A DNA stretch of 43,592 nucleotides from Methylobacterium sp. E-065 (GCF_022829605.1 NZ_JAKSYD010000084.1:1-43592), one strand, 5' to 3'. Numbered from the stretch's first letter, positions 31,827 to 41,406 are shown. Numbers and translations are program-made. Notes: generated from the letters alone by a model not told the origin.

Positions 31827-32087
31827 TCAGCAGCGGTAGCCGCCGGTGGTCTGGCCGTACTGCTTGATTGGCCGGGTCTGCTGGTCGGCGTTGCCCTCGG
31901 CGGCCGAACTCATCGGGCAGCCTTCGTAGAACGGGGCGTCGTGGACGCCGAGGCCGAGCGCGCCGGTGGTCTCGGGCGCGTGGGTGTTGAAGCCGGTCCA
32001 GCGGGCCTCGGGGGCGGCCAACGCGGAGGACAGCGGCGCAGCGGCCAGGACAAAAGCGGTGCAGGCGGCGGCAAAGCGATTCTTCAT
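31827..32087 (-). CDS. Small secreted protein of unknown function
   Basis: The 86-residue product has a signal peptide (KNRFAAACTAFVLAAAPLSSALA/APEA). The mature part has GLGVHDAPFYEGCPM and ends TTGGYRC, with two cysteines. ATG 32087 has AGGGA seven bases upstream; ATG 32093 has it too close. The family was not recognised. It lies between lolD and the glycosyltransferase. Confidence 0.65.
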   Translation of the reverse strand: MKNRFAAACTAFVLAAAPLSSALAAPEARWTGFNTHAPETTGALGLGVHDAPFYEGCPMSSAAEGNADQQTRPIKQYGQTTGGYRC

Positions 32088-32411
32088 GGACATTTCCCTG
32101 ATGAAGTGAAGTGGCTCTGGGTCGTCTTTCGCAGTTATGCTTGCGTGATTGCAATATAGTGGCCGAATGCTCTTCAGGACGTGACGCGCCGCACGCGACG
32201 CGATGGATTAAAAGACACGGGCATTTCCGCGCGCCGGCGCTGACGGCACGGGCGCTCGCGGCGCTCCGGAACAGCCGCCGATCCGGCCGAACGCGACCCC
32301 TCCCCTTCCATACGAGGAGTGAGATGCCCCCGGCCGGATCCGGCAACGTGGGGCGTACAGAGGTCAAAGGGATTGCGCGCGAAAGCGCCTGGGTAGTCCG
32401 GGCAATCCGGC
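32088..32411. other. Intergenic region downstream of lolD
   Basis: About 320 bp with no convincing gene. It holds a perfect 12-bp palindrome GCCGGATCCGGC at 32333-32344 and an AT-richer patch at 32125-32160 that could carry the minus-strand promoter of the secreted-protein gene. No T-run terminator for lolD is seen. Confidence 0.4.
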
Positions 32412-33125
32412 TCAGTCGAGCGGCGTGATCAGCCCGTCGCGGATCGTTACCCGGCGGTCCATGCGGGCGGCGAGGTCCAGATTGTGGGTCGCCACCAGGG
32501 CGGCCAGGCCCGAGGCGCGGACCAAAGCCATCAGCACCGAGAAGACGTGGCCGGCCGTGCCGGGATCGAGGTTGCCGGTCGGCTCGTCGGCAAGCAGCAG
32601 CCGTGGGCCGTTGGCGACCGCACGGGCGATGGCGACGCGCTGCTGCTCGCCCCCCGACAATTCAGCCGGGCGGTGCGGCAGCCGGTCCTTGAGGCCGAGG
32701 AAGCTGAGCAGTTCCGTGGCGCGGGCCTTCGCCTCGGCGCTCTTCAGGCCGCGGATGAGCTGCGGCATTACCACGTTCTCCAGCGCCGAGAACTCGGGCA
32801 GCAGGTGGTGGAACTGGTAGACGAAGCCCATCTCCCCGCGCCGCAGGCGGGTGCGCTCGGCATCCACCATGGCGGCCGTGGGATGGCCGCCGATATAGAC
32901 CTCGCCCCCGTCCGGCCGCTCCAGGAGCCCGGCGAGGTGCAGGAGCGTCGACTTGCCGGCGCCGGACGGCGCCACCAGCGCGACCAACTCGCCCGGCCAG
33001 ATCGCGAGGTCGGCCCCGCGCAGGATCTCCAGGGCGCCCTCGGCCTGGGGATAGCGCCGCTCGACGCGGGAAAAGAACAGGGCCGGCACCGGCGGATCGC
33101 CGGCGGGCTGGGTCGTATCGCTCAT
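32412..33125 (-). CDS. lolD: LolD, ATPase of the lipoprotein-releasing ABC transporter
   Basis: This 237-residue ABC ATPase powers extraction of outer-membrane lipoproteins from the inner membrane. Walker A is APSGAGKST at 52-60 (Ala in the usual Gly position), the signature is LSGGEQQR, Walker B is LLLADEPTG and the switch His is in VATHNLDLA. The gene starts 13 bp after the lolC-type permease gene and forms an operon with it and proS. Confidence 0.94.
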   Translation of the reverse strand: MSDTTQPAGDPPVPALFFSRVERRYPQAEGALEILRGADLAIWPGELVALVAPSGAGKSTLLHLAGLLERPDGGEVYIGGHPTAAMVDAERTRLRRGEMGFVYQFHHLLPEFSALENVVMPQLIRGLKSAEAKARATELLSFLGLKDRLPHRPAELSGGEQQRVAIARAVANGPRLLLADEPTGNLDPGTAGHVFSVLMALVRASGLAALVATHNLDLAARMDRRVTIRDGLITPLD

Positions 33126-33138
33126 TGGGTACCGCCCG

Positions 33139-34449
33139 TCAGCCGTAGCGGAGGGCCTGCACCGGATCGAGCCGGGCGGCGCGCCAAGAGGGATAGAGCG
33201 TCGCCGCGAGCGACAGCAGCAGCGCGGTGATCACCACGGCGGTGATCTCCTTCGGGTTCATCTGGGCCGGGATCTCGGCGAGGAAGCGCACGGTCGGATC
33301 CCAGGCGCCCGGAAACAGCACGTGCTGAATCGGCTTGATGTTCAGCGTGATCAGGACGCCGAGTGCCAGCCCGCCCAGTGTCCCGACGATGCCGATCAAC
33401 GCGCCGTTGATCAGGAAGACCCGCATGATCGTGCCCGGCGTCGCCCCCATCGTGCGCAGGATCGCGATGTCGCTCGACTTGTCGCGCACCAGCAGGATCA
33501 GACCGGAGACGATATTGAGCGTCGCCACCACCACGATCAGGCTGAGGATCAGGAACATCACGTTGCGCTCGACTTCGAGCGCCCCGAAGAAGGTCCGGTT
33601 GCGCTGGCGCCAGTCGGTCAGCAGGATCGGGCGCTCGGCCGCCATCTCCAGGGGCTCGCGCATGTCGCCGACATGGTCGGGTTCGTCGACGTAGATCTCG
33701 ATCATGCTGACGTCGCCGTCCTTGTTGAAGAACGCCTGGGCCTCGGTCAGCGGCATGAACACGAAGGTCTGGTCGAACTCGGTCATCCCGACCTCGAACA
33801 CCGCCTTGACGGTGTAGCTCTTGGTTCGCGGTGCCGTGCCGAACGGTGTCGAAGAGCCCTTCGGCGTCACCAGCGTGATCGTATCCCCGGCCTGCAACCC
33901 GAGCGTGTCGGCAAGCCGCCGACCGATCAGCACGCCGGTGCCGTCGTCGAACCCCTCCAGGGTGCCACCGCGGATCGAGGCCGAGACCGCCGCGAGCGCG
34001 TCGAGATCGGCCGCCCGCACGCCGCGGATGATGACGCCGGAGCCGCCATACTGCGACGAGGCGAAGGCCTGCCCCTCGACCAGCGGCACCGCGGCACGCA
34101 CGCCCGCGACCTTGGAGAGGCGCTCCGACAGGTCGGTCCAGTCGTTGAACGGCCGGTCGATCGGCGTCGCGAACAGGTGGCCGTTGATGCCGACGATCTT
34201 GGACAGCAGCTCCGCGCGAAACCCGTTCATCACCGAAAGCACGATGATCAGCGTGGCGACGCCCAGCGCGATACCCAGCACCGAGAAGAACGCCACCACC
34301 GAGACGCCGCCGCCCCGGCGGCGGGCGCGCAGATACCGGCCGGCGAGGATCCACTCGAAGGGCGCGAAGGGTGCCGTGCCCGTGCCCTGGCGGAACGCAG
34401 CCGCGAAGCCTTTTACCCGGTCCAGCGCCGCTGATGCCGCCATCGGCAC
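33139..34449 (-). CDS. lolC: LolC/LolE-type (LolF) lipoprotein-releasing permease
   Basis: The 436-residue inner-membrane subunit has the MacB/LolC layout: an N-terminal helix ([22 protein letters not shown]), a large periplasmic domain (~75-275), then three helices near the C terminus, including [21 protein letters not shown]. The family block [20 protein letters not shown] is clear. Alphaproteobacteria usually have a single permease gene here, acting as a homodimer. It starts three bases after the proS stop. Confidence 0.93.
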   Translation of the reverse strand: MPMAASAALDRVKGFAAAFRQGTGTAPFAPFEWILAGRYLRARRRGGGVSVVAFFSVLGIALGVATLIIVLSVMNGFRAELLSKIVGINGHLFATPIDRPFNDWTDLSERLSKVAGVRAAVPLVEGQAFASSQYGGSGVIIRGVRAADLDALAAVSASIRGGTLEGFDDGTGVLIGRRLADTLGLQAGDTITLVTPKGSSTPFGTAPRTKSYTVKAVFEVGMTEFDQTFVFMPLTEAQAFFNKDGDVSMIEIYVDEPDHVGDMREPLEMAAERPILLTDWRQRNRTFFGALEVERNVMFLILSLIVVVATLNIVSGLILLVRDKSSDIAILRTMGATPGTIMRVFLINGALIGIVGTLGGLALGVLITLNIKPIQHVLFPGAWDPTVRFLAEIPAQMNPKEITAVVITALLLSLAATLYPSWRAARLDPVQALRYG

Positions 34450-34452
34450 GGC

Positions 34453-35778
34453 TCAGACGCGCCGAATGCGTGCCAGCAGATCGACGATGGCGAGGCTCTC
34501 GCGCTCACCCCCGGCGCGCCGCTTGAGCTCGACCTTGCCCTCGGCCAGGCTTTTCGGGCCGACGATCACCTGCCAGGGCAGGCCGATGAGGTCGGCGGTG
34601 GCGAACTTGGCGCCGGGCCGCTCGTCGCGATCATCATAGAGCACCGACAGGCCGGCATTCTCCAGATCCGACTGGATCTGCGCGCAGGCGCCGTCGGTGG
34701 CGGCATCGCCGGTCTTGAGGTTGATCAGCGCCACGTCGAACGGCGCGACCGAGTCCGGCCAGATGATCCCGGCCTCGTCGTGGCTCGCCTCGATGATCGC
34801 CGCCACCAGCCGGCTCGGGCCGATGCCATAGGAGCCCATATGGACAGGGCGCTCGATCCCGTCCGGCCCGGCGACCTTGGCGCCCATCGGCTCGGAATAC
34901 TTGGTGCCGAAATAGAAGATGTGTCCGACTTCGATGCCGCGGGCCGCCAGCTGGCTCTCCTCGGCCACCTCGGCGAAGGCCTCCTTCTCGTGCATCTCCT
35001 CTGTGGCGGCGTAGTGCGAGGTCCAGGCATCGACGATGCCCTGGAGGCCGGCGATATCCTCGAAATCGACGGTTTCCGGCGGGATGTCGAAATCGAGATA
35101 GGCTTTGTCGCAGAAGACCTCGCTCTCGCCGGTCTTGGCCAGGATGATGAACTCGTGGGACAGGTCGCCGCCGATCGGTCCTGTATCGGCACGCATCGGG
35201 ATCGCCTTCAGGCCGAGGCCCGCGAAGGTGCGCAGGTACGCCACGAACATGCGGTTGTAGGCATGGCGGGCACCCGCCTGATCGAAATCGAACGAATAGG
35301 CGTCCTTCATCAGGAACTCGCGCGAGCGCATCGTGCCGAAGCGCGGCCGCACCTCGTCTCGGAACTTCCACGAAATCTGGTAGAGGTTCTTGGGCAGGTC
35401 CTTGTAGGAGCGCACGCTCGCCCGGAAAATCTCGGTGACCATCTCCTCGGCGGTGGGGCCGTAGAGCATCTCGCGGTCGTGTCGGTCCTTCAGGCGCAGC
35501 ATCTCCTTGCCGTAGGCGTCGTAGCGGCCGGATTCCCGCCACAGCTCGGCCGATTGCACCGTCGGCATCAGGATCTCGATGGCGCCGGCGCGATCCTGCT
35601 CCCGACGGACCACCGCGCAGACGCGCTCCAGAACCCGCAGGCCGAGCGGCAACCACGCGTAGATGCCGGCCGATTCCTGGCGGACCAGGCCGGCACGCAG
35701 CATCAGCCGGTGCGAGACGATCTCGGCTTCCTTGGGCGTCTCGCGCAAGGTCGGCATGAAGTAGCGGGAGAGACGCAT
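34453..35778 (-). CDS. proS: Prolyl-tRNA synthetase (short alphaproteobacterial form)
   Basis: This 441-residue class II synthetase charges tRNA-Pro. Motif 2/3 regions are visible: [47 protein letters not shown] and [17 protein letters not shown]. The anticodon-binding domain includes [20 protein letters not shown]. The ~180-residue editing insertion of E. coli ProRS is absent, as usual in alphaproteobacteria. ATG 35778 begins [10 protein letters not shown], the family N terminus. It leads the proS-lolC-lolD operon. Confidence 0.96.
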   Translation of the reverse strand: MRLSRYFMPTLRETPKEAEIVSHRLMLRAGLVRQESAGIYAWLPLGLRVLERVCAVVRREQDRAGAIEILMPTVQSAELWRESGRYDAYGKEMLRLKDRHDREMLYGPTAEEMVTEIFRASVRSYKDLPKNLYQISWKFRDEVRPRFGTMRSREFLMKDAYSFDFDQAGARHAYNRMFVAYLRTFAGLGLKAIPMRADTGPIGGDLSHEFIILAKTGESEVFCDKAYLDFDIPPETVDFEDIAGLQGIVDAWTSHYAATEEMHEKEAFAEVAEESQLAARGIEVGHIFYFGTKYSEPMGAKVAGPDGIERPVHMGSYGIGPSRLVAAIIEASHDEAGIIWPDSVAPFDVALINLKTGDAATDGACAQIQSDLENAGLSVLYDDRDERPGAKFATADLIGLPWQVIVGPKSLAEGKVELKRRAGGERESLAIVDLLARIRRV

Positions 35779-35994
35779 GTCGCCAAAGTCTTGGAAAGGG
35801 GGCCGGCCGGGAGGAGCCGCGGCGCGTCGGCACACAACACGTGGGAGCCGCAAATTACAAGCACTGCGCGACCACGACGCGGCGTAATCGCGGCGAAGCC
35901 GTGGCACGGGCCTCTCTGCGGAGCGGCAATGCCCGATGGGAGAGCGGTCTGCCTATTTGCCGGCAAGAAAGCGCAGTTTTTTCTCGCAGACCCG

Positions 35995-36023
35995 GTGACA
36001 ACACGAATTGTTGTTCCTATAAG
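35995..36023 (+). promoter_or_regulatory. Sigma70-type promoter for the candidate small RNA
   Basis: GTGACA at 35995-36000, an exact 17-base spacer, then TATAAG at 36018-36023. The spacer holds an inverted repeat, ACAAC at 35998-36002 and GTTGT at 36010-36014, which could bind a regulator. This AT-rich segment contrasts sharply with the surroundings. Confidence 0.7.
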
Positions 36024-36029
36024 CGACCG

Positions 36030-36170
36030 GCGATGTTTGCGATGCCCGGAAGAGGCGGCGCAAGGTCCGAGTCTCGGGAGGAAAAACGGCCGCCCCGCAA
36101 GCAATGCGGAGGATATTCAAGGCCGAGCCATCTTAAGCTTGAAAGCAAGGCCTCGGGCCTTGCTTTTTTT
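36030..36170 (+). ncRNA. Candidate structured small RNA (~140 nt)
   Basis: The unit runs from the start point expected ~7 bases after the -10 to the end of a strong intrinsic terminator. Predicted hairpins by eye: GGCGGC (36054-36059) with GCCGCC (36089-36094), closing a region that includes CCGA-GTC-TCGG; then CCGCA-AGCAA-TGCGG (36095-36109); then the terminator. The only open frame through it reads across the terminator without a stop, so it is not a short coding gene. It is divergent from proS. It does not show the SRP RNA tetraloop motif and is too short for RNase P RNA. Identity unknown. Confidence 0.65.
36142..36170 (+). terminator. Strong intrinsic terminator
   Basis: AAAGCAAGGCC at 36142-36152 pairs perfectly with GGCCTTGCTTT at 36156-36166 around a TCG loop, ending in seven T residues (36164-36170). 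The orientation is +, fitting the small RNA. It could also act weakly on transcripts coming from the DUF1467 gene. Confidence 0.9.
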
Positions 36171-36333
36171 ATGCGCGCTCTGGGCTCGCGGCGGGGTGGC
36201 CGTTGTGAGCAGCGATGATTGCGCGGAGAACGGGCGGTGCCGCCGCATTTATGCGCGGCGTCGGCAAGCCCTCAGCCCGTCACGGTTGTTTCGCACGGCA
36301 AGCTTGGCCTGGATCGGCCCGGGTGAGCCCGCC

Positions 36334-36504
36334 ATGCACTTCGAAATCCGCCGGGCCAACACCCTCTGGGCCGAGGATCTCCGTAGCGAAGCCGACCCGA
36401 CGATCGCCGAGGCGGATCGGACTTATCCGTCGGCTGCCGAGGTCTCCGCGGCGGCCCTGGCCTTCGCCCATCTGGTGGGGCCGTCTTCCGGCACCCTGTT
36501 CTGA
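36334..36504 (+). CDS. Possible small protein (56 aa)
   Basis: ATG 36334 to TGA 36504 encodes MHFEIRRANTLWAEDLRSE and EVSAAALAFAHLVG, a soluble, probably alpha/beta mini-protein, with GGTGAG upstream. It converges on the DUF1467 gene seven bases away. Not recognised; it may be chance. Confidence 0.4.
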   Translation: MHFEIRRANTLWAEDLRSEADPTIAEADRTYPSAAEVSAAALAFAHLVGPSSGTLF

Positions 36505-36511
36505 GACCGCG

Positions 36512-36838
36512 CTAAAGCCCGGTCAGCGGGAAGATCGCCAGCGCGAGCAGGAAGGCCGCCCCGGCCACCAGCGTTGTCCAGATCGCCTTCTCGCGCAGCC
36601 GCGGGCGTGCGGGCGCACCGGGATCCTGCCCCGGTACCACATGGGTCGGCCGCGTCTCCGGCTGGTTGCGCAGCGGCAGGACCGCGAAGAGCAGCGTCCA
36701 CCACACCACGAAGTAGAGGGCGATCGCCCCCCCCACGGTCAGCTTGAACAGACCAACCCCCGCCGCCACGAAGGCAGCGACCAGCACCGTGATCACGCCG
36801 AGTGTGATCGGCGTCGAGCGGGCTAGGGCGGACATCAT
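36512..36838 (-). CDS. DUF1467-family membrane protein
   Basis: The 108-residue product has three hydrophobic segments: TPITLGVITVLVAAFVAAGV, GGAIALYFVVWWTLLFAVLPL and TLVAGAAFLLALAIFPLTG. The WWTLLFAVLPLRNQ block and its place between mce and proS identify the DUF1467 family, conserved in alphaproteobacteria and of unknown function. It starts just after the mce stop (ATG 36838, or 36835), so it is likely co-transcribed. Confidence 0.85.
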   Translation of the reverse strand: MMSALARSTPITLGVITVLVAAFVAAGVGLFKLTVGGAIALYFVVWWTLLFAVLPLRNQPETRPTHVVPGQDPGAPARPRLREKAIWTTLVAGAAFLLALAIFPLTGL

Positions 36839-36842
36839 CGGC

Positions 36843-37247
36843 TCACACCTGTTCCAGCTCGACCAGGGTGCCCAAAAAGTCCTTCGGGTGGAGGAACAGG
36901 ACCGGCTTGCCATGGGCGCCGATCCGCGGCTCACCGGTGCCGAGCACGCGGGCACCCTGCGCCTTCAGCGTGTCGCGGGCCGCCAGGATGTCGTCGACCT
37001 CGTAGCAGACATGGTGGACGCCGCCGCCGGGATTGCGGTCCACGAAGGACGCGATCGGCGAATTTTCGCCGAGCGGCGCCATCAACTCGACCTTGCTGTT
37101 GGGCAACTCCACGAACACGACGGTGACCCCGTGCTCCGGCTGCGGCAGAGGCGGCGTGACCGTGGCGCCGAGCGTATTGCGGTAGATCGCACAGGCGGCG
37201 TCGAGATCCCGCACGGCGATGGCCACATGGTTGAGACGGCCGATCAT
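36843..37247 (-). CDS. mce: Methylmalonyl-CoA epimerase
   Basis: This 134-residue vicinal-oxygen-chelate protein interconverts the (R) and (S) forms of methylmalonyl-CoA; in ethylmalonyl-CoA-pathway bacteria it also handles ethylmalonyl-CoA. Metal ligands are visible in LNHVAIAV (His), GGVHHVCYEV (His) and the C-terminal GTLVELEQV (Glu). FLHPKDFLGTLVELEQV is the typical end. In a Methylobacterium-type organism it would serve glyoxylate regeneration. It lies upstream of the DUF1467 gene. Confidence 0.92.
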   Translation of the reverse strand: MIGRLNHVAIAVRDLDAACAIYRNTLGATVTPPLPQPEHGVTVVFVELPNSKVELMAPLGENSPIASFVDRNPGGGVHHVCYEVDDILAARDTLKAQGARVLGTGEPRIGAHGKPVLFLHPKDFLGTLVELEQV

Positions 37248-37337
37248 GGTTGTATCCTCCCCGGCGTGCTCGCTCCCTATCCGGAAGCTTTGTTCATTCG
37301 TTGACAGGGCTCAGCCACCGTGTGGGGGCGACATGCA

Positions 37338-37359
37338 CCCTCTCCCGCACGGGAGAGGG
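37338..37359. repeat. Palindromic repeat between mce and rnj
   Basis: CCCTCTCCCG at 37338-37347 and CGGGAGAGGG at 37350-37359 form a perfect 10-bp inverted repeat with a two-base centre. It is related to the element at 183-250 and looks like a dispersed REP-type palindrome. It lies in the ~200-bp gap after the rnj stop. Confidence 0.55.
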
Positions 37360-37447
37360 GACTTGAGTCTCCGCCCGGCAGCCAATCAGCAAGATCAGCC
37401 GGCGCAAGTCGCTACAGACTATGACGACTTGAGATCAGCAGCCAGTC

Positions 37448-39121
37448 TCAAACTTCCACAACCTGCACGTGGCAGGCCGGCTTCTTGCCCCAGACCTCGT
37501 TGACCGCGGTGCGCACGGCCCGGTCGACCGCCTTCTCGACGCCCTCCGAGTCCTTGAGCTTGCCCCGCGACAGGCCCGCCAAGCTGCGCGAGACCGCATC
37601 CACGATGGTCTCGATCAGTGGGTCGCCGGAGCGTCCGCGGTTCGGCAGGCCGATGATGTCGACCGCCGGCTCGCCCAGCACGACGCCATCCTCGTCGATG
37701 GCGATCGCCACCGAGACAAGGCCCGCCTGCATCAGCTTGCGCCGCTCGGGGATCGCCCGGTCCTTCTCGTCGATCAGGACGTCGCCGTCCTTGAACAGGC
37801 GGCCGACCTTCACGTGGTCGATCACCGCGGGCGTGCCAGGGCTGAGGCGGATCAGGCTGCCGTTGCGGGCCTTGACGACGTTCTGAACGCCCTGCGCGCG
37901 GGCAAAGCGGGCATGCTCGTCGAGGTGAAGTGCCTCGCCGTGGACCGGGATCGCGGTGCCGGGGCGGGTCCACTTGTACATCTCGACCATCTCGTCCCGG
38001 CGCGGGTGGCCCGAGACGTGGACGAGGGCGCTGCGGTCGGTGATCACCTCGACGCCCTGCTCGATCAGGTCGTTGATGATCGACCCGACATCGCGCTCGT
38101 TGCCGGGGATGGCGCGCGATGAAAAGATCACCTGATCGCCTGCGGCGAGGCTAATATCCGGATGGTCGCGGCGGGAGACCCGGGCCAAGGCCGCCCGCGG
38201 CTCGCCCTGGGAGCCGGTGAGCAGGGCCACGACCCGCTCGCGGGGCAGGCTCTTCCAAGAATCGGCGCGGCGGAAATCGGGCAGGCCGTCGAGATAGCCG
38301 CACTCGCGCGCGACATCGATCACCCGGTCCATAGCCCGGCCGACCGCCACGATCTCGCGGCCACAGGCCACAGCCGCCTCGGCGACGGCACGGATGCGGG
38401 CGACGTTCGATGCGAAGGTGGTTACCGCGACCCGGTGGGGCGCCTCGGCGATCAGGCTCTTGAGGGTCGCGGCGACCTCGCGCTCGCTCGGGGAAAAGCC
38501 CTCGCGGACCACGTTGGTGGAGTCGCAGACCAACGCCAGGATGCCCTCGTCGCCGAGCGCCGTGAAGGCCTCCGGCGAGGTGATCTCACCGGCCACCGGC
38601 GTCGGATCGATCTTCCAATCACCGGTATGGACCACGAGACCCGCCGCCGTACGGATCGCGATGGCGTTCGACTCCGGGATCGAGTGCGAGACCGGGACGT
38701 ATTCGAGCTCGAACGGCCCGACGGTGATGCGCCGGCCAGGCTTGACCTCGCGCAGGTCGACCTTCGGGGCACCCGGATCCGAGAGGCGGCGGGTCTCCAG
38801 CAGGTTCTTGGCGAAGCGCGTCGCGTAGACCGGCGCCTTGACGCGCGACCACAGCTCGGAGATCGCCCCGATATGGTCCTCGTGCGCGTGAGTGATGAAG
38901 ATCCCGAGCAGGTCCTTGCGCCGTTCCTCGATGAACGAGAGGTCCGGGAACATCAGGTCGACGCCCGGCATGTTCTCCTCGCCGGCGAAGCCCATGCCGC
39001 AATCGACCATGATCCACTTCCGGCCCTTCTCCGGCCCGAAGCCGTAGAGCGCCGCATTCATTCCGATCTCGCCCACGCCGCCGAGCGGCAGGAAGACCAG
39101 CTCCTCCTGTCCCATTGCCAT
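37448..39121 (-). CDS. rnj: Ribonuclease J
   Basis: This 557-residue metallo-beta-lactamase/beta-CASP nuclease has 5'-exo and endonuclease activity in mRNA decay and rRNA maturation. The zinc motif HAHEDH is present near residue 78, with VVHTGDWKID and VCDSTN. The beta-CASP region includes TTFASNVARI, LTGSQGEPRAAL and VHVSGHPRRDE, followed by PVHGEALHLDEH. The start is ATG 39121 or 39115. It is part of the birA-rnj-mce run typical of Rhizobiales. Confidence 0.95.
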   Translation of the reverse strand: MAMGQEELVFLPLGGVGEIGMNAALYGFGPEKGRKWIMVDCGMGFAGEENMPGVDLMFPDLSFIEERRKDLLGIFITHAHEDHIGAISELWSRVKAPVYATRFAKNLLETRRLSDPGAPKVDLREVKPGRRITVGPFELEYVPVSHSIPESNAIAIRTAAGLVVHTGDWKIDPTPVAGEITSPEAFTALGDEGILALVCDSTNVVREGFSPSEREVAATLKSLIAEAPHRVAVTTFASNVARIRAVAEAAVACGREIVAVGRAMDRVIDVARECGYLDGLPDFRRADSWKSLPRERVVALLTGSQGEPRAALARVSRRDHPDISLAAGDQVIFSSRAIPGNERDVGSIINDLIEQGVEVITDRSALVHVSGHPRRDEMVEMYKWTRPGTAIPVHGEALHLDEHARFARAQGVQNVVKARNGSLIRLSPGTPAVIDHVKVGRLFKDGDVLIDEKDRAIPERRKLMQAGLVSVAIAIDEDGVVLGEPAVDIIGLPNRGRSGDPLIETIVDAVSRSLAGLSRGKLKDSEGVEKAVDRAVRTAVNEVWGKKPACHVQVVEV

Positions 39122-39139
39122 CTGTATCGTCGTCCAAAC

Positions 39140-39943
39140 TCAGGCCGCCGTCGCGGCCGTTCCGAAATGCACCTCGCCCGCCGTCACGGTATGCCGGTTC
39201 CCATCGGGGGCGAGGATCACGAGCCGCCCCCCCTCGTCGATCGTCTCGAACACGCCCTGCAGGATGTGTCCGCCGCTGTGCACCGCGATCTCCGATCCGA
39301 GACCGGCGGCCCGCGCCAGCCAATCGGCGCGCAGGGCAGCGAAATTCCGTCCCCGGTCCCAGGCCCGCGCGCGCGCAGCCATCCGGTCCGAGAGGTGATC
39401 CAGTAGCGCCTCCGCGCCGCCGGCGTAACCCGTCGCCGCCAAGCTTGTTGCCGGCAACCCGTCCGGGGCCGCCGCGACGTTGACGCCGAAGCCGACCACC
39501 ACGGCCCGCCGGCCACCCGGCAGCGTCTCCGCCTCCAGCAAGAGGCCGGCCAGCTTCGCTCCGCCTAGCAGCACGTCATTCGGCCATTTGAGCTTCAGAG
39601 ATCGGGCGGCGATGCCGGAAGCGGTATCCGGCAGTGTGCCGCAGGCCGCCTCCAGTGCCTCAATCAGCGCGAGGCCCGCCACGAAGCCCAACTCGGCGAG
39701 GTGCTCAGGCGCGACCCCGGCCACCGGCCAGAGCACGCTCGCCGCGAGGTTGCCCGGCAGGGACGCCCAGCTGTTGCCCCGGCGGCCTCGCCCCGCCTCC
39801 TGGCGATGCGTCGCGACCCAGAGCGGCCCGGTCTCGCCGGCGCGCGCCTGCGCCATCGCCTCCGTGTTGGTGGAGCCGAGGGTCTCGTGGACGTGCAGGC
39901 GGTGGCCCTGGCTGCGCGCCTTGGGTCCGAGTCGATAGGGCAA
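39140..39943 (-). CDS. birA: Biotin--[acetyl-CoA-carboxylase] ligase
   Basis: This enzyme of ~267 residues attaches biotin to carboxylase carrier domains. The catalytic part has LGSTNTEAMAQARAG, the biotin/AMP loop RQEAGRGRRGNSWASLPGN and LKWPNDVLLGGAKLAGLLLE. There is no N-terminal DNA-binding domain, so it is not a BirA-type repressor. TTG 39943 is preferred: it lies seven bases after the nuoN stop with AGGA upstream and fits the family N terminus. ATG 39991 would overlap nuoN by 41 bp. Confidence 0.9.
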   Translation of the reverse strand: MPYRLGPKARSQGHRLHVHETLGSTNTEAMAQARAGETGPLWVATHRQEAGRGRRGNSWASLPGNLAASVLWPVAGVAPEHLAELGFVAGLALIEALEAACGTLPDTASGIAARSLKLKWPNDVLLGGAKLAGLLLEAETLPGGRRAVVVGFGVNVAAAPDGLPATSLAATGYAGGAEALLDHLSDRMAARARAWDRGRNFAALRADWLARAAGLGSEIAVHSGGHILQGVFETIDEGGRLVILAPDGNRHTVTAGEVHFGTAATAA

Positions 39944-39950
39944 GGCCGTC

Positions 39951-41396
39951 CTAGAACAGCGACTTGGCGGCCCGCCCCGCGGCACCGACAAGCGGCCCTG
40001 GTAGCAGGAAGAACAGCACCACCACCACGCTCGACAAGGCGAGCACCACGCGCAGGCCCGGGGCCATCGCCTCGTAGGGCTCCTTCGGCTCGTCGAAATA
40101 CATGATCTTGACCAGCCGCAGGTAGTAGTAGGCGCCGACCACGCTGGTCACCACGCCGATCACCGCCAGCGTCACGAGGCCGGCCTTGATGGCGGCGGCG
40201 AAGACGTAGAACTTCGCGAAGAACCCAGCGAGCGGCGGGATGCCGGCCAGCGAGAACATCATCGCGGCGAGGCAGAAGGCCAGCCACGGATGCGTGCGCG
40301 ACAGGCCCGACAGATCCTCGATCTTCTCGAACATCACGTCCCGACGCCGGAGCGACAGGATGATCGCGAAAGTGCCGAGCGTCATTGCGAGGTAGATGAT
40401 CATGTAGGTGACGAGCCCGCTGATCCCCTCCTCCGAGCCGCAGGCCAGCCCGATCAGCGCGTAGCCGACATTGGCGATCGACGAGTAGGCCATCAGGCGC
40501 TTGATCGAGCTCTGGCCGATCGCCGCGAAGGAGCCGAGCGCCATCGACGCCACAGCGACGAAGATGAAGATCTGCTGCCAGATCGCCGTCACGTCCGGCA
40601 TGGCGCCGATGAAGACCCGCACGGTCATCGAGACCGCCGCCATCTTCGGCGCGGTGGCGAAGAAGGCGGTCACCGGAGTGGGCGAGCCCTCGTAGACGTC
40701 GGGCGTCCACATGTGGAAGGGAACCGCCGACATCTTGAAGCACACGCCCGCGGCCAGGAACACGATGCCGAGCACGATGCCCAGGCCCGCATTCTCGTTC
40801 AGCGCCGAGACGATGCCGGGGAACGAGACCGTGCCGGTGAAGCCGTAGACCAGCGAGGCGCCGTAGAGCAGCATGCCGGAGGAGAGCGCGCCAAGGACGA
40901 AGTACTTGAGGCCGGCCTCGGTGGATTTGATGTCGTCCCGGTGGAAGGCGGCGATCACGTAGGCGGCGAGCGATTGCAGCTCCAGACCGAGATAGAGCGC
41001 GATCAGGTCGTTGGCCGAGACCATCACCATCATGCCGATGGTGCAGAGTACGATCAGCACCGGGAACTCGAACCGGTCGATGCGCTCGCGCTTGAAGAAG
41101 TCGTGCGCCAGCAGGATCGTCGCCGAGGAGCCGAGCAGCACCAGCGACTTCATCACCTTGGAGAAGGAATCCGAGACAAACGCCCCCGACAGGGTCGTTA
41201 TCCGTCCGTTCACCGGCTGGGAGATCACCACCGAGAGGGCGACGAGGAGCAGCACCAGGGCGCCGACGCTCACGGCCTCGGCGGAGCGGTCGCCGCGCCA
41301 CGCGCCGTAGAGGATCAGGAGCAGAACGCCGATGCCGAGGATCAGCTCGGGAAGAAGCGGCGCCAGCGAGGGCAGGACGGAGTGGACGGTGGTCAT
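39951..41396 (-). CDS. nuoN: NADH-quinone oxidoreductase subunit N
   Basis: This 481-residue antiporter-like membrane subunit of respiratory complex I has ~14 helices. Family blocks include LYLGLELQSLAAYVIAAF with the key Glu, STEAGLKYFVLGALSSGMLLYG, FKMSAVPFHMWTPDVYEGSPT with a proton-path Lys, and SIKRLMAYSSIANVGYALIG. It starts 10 bp after nuoM and is followed by birA. Confidence 0.96.
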   Translation of the reverse strand: MTTVHSVLPSLAPLLPELILGIGVLLLILYGAWRGDRSAEAVSVGALVLLLVALSVVISQPVNGRITTLSGAFVSDSFSKVMKSLVLLGSSATILLAHDFFKRERIDRFEFPVLIVLCTIGMMVMVSANDLIALYLGLELQSLAAYVIAAFHRDDIKSTEAGLKYFVLGALSSGMLLYGASLVYGFTGTVSFPGIVSALNENAGLGIVLGIVFLAAGVCFKMSAVPFHMWTPDVYEGSPTPVTAFFATAPKMAAVSMTVRVFIGAMPDVTAIWQQIFIFVAVASMALGSFAAIGQSSIKRLMAYSSIANVGYALIGLACGSEEGISGLVTYMIIYLAMTLGTFAIILSLRRRDVMFEKIEDLSGLSRTHPWLAFCLAAMMFSLAGIPPLAGFFAKFYVFAAAIKAGLVTLAVIGVVTSVVGAYYYLRLVKIMYFDEPKEPYEAMAPGLRVVLALSSVVVVLFFLLPGPLVGAAGRAAKSLF

Positions 41397-41406
41397 AAGG
41401 TCCGTC

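Noticed and set aside
35841..36218. Plus-strand frame covering the small RNA
   Set aside because: It reads through a strong intrinsic terminator and has no ribosome site; the RNA interpretation fits better.
34780..36333. Plus-strand frame running from inside proS to 36504
   Set aside because: It is antisense to proS, then crosses the small-RNA unit and its terminator. Only the short end from ATG 36334 could be a gene.
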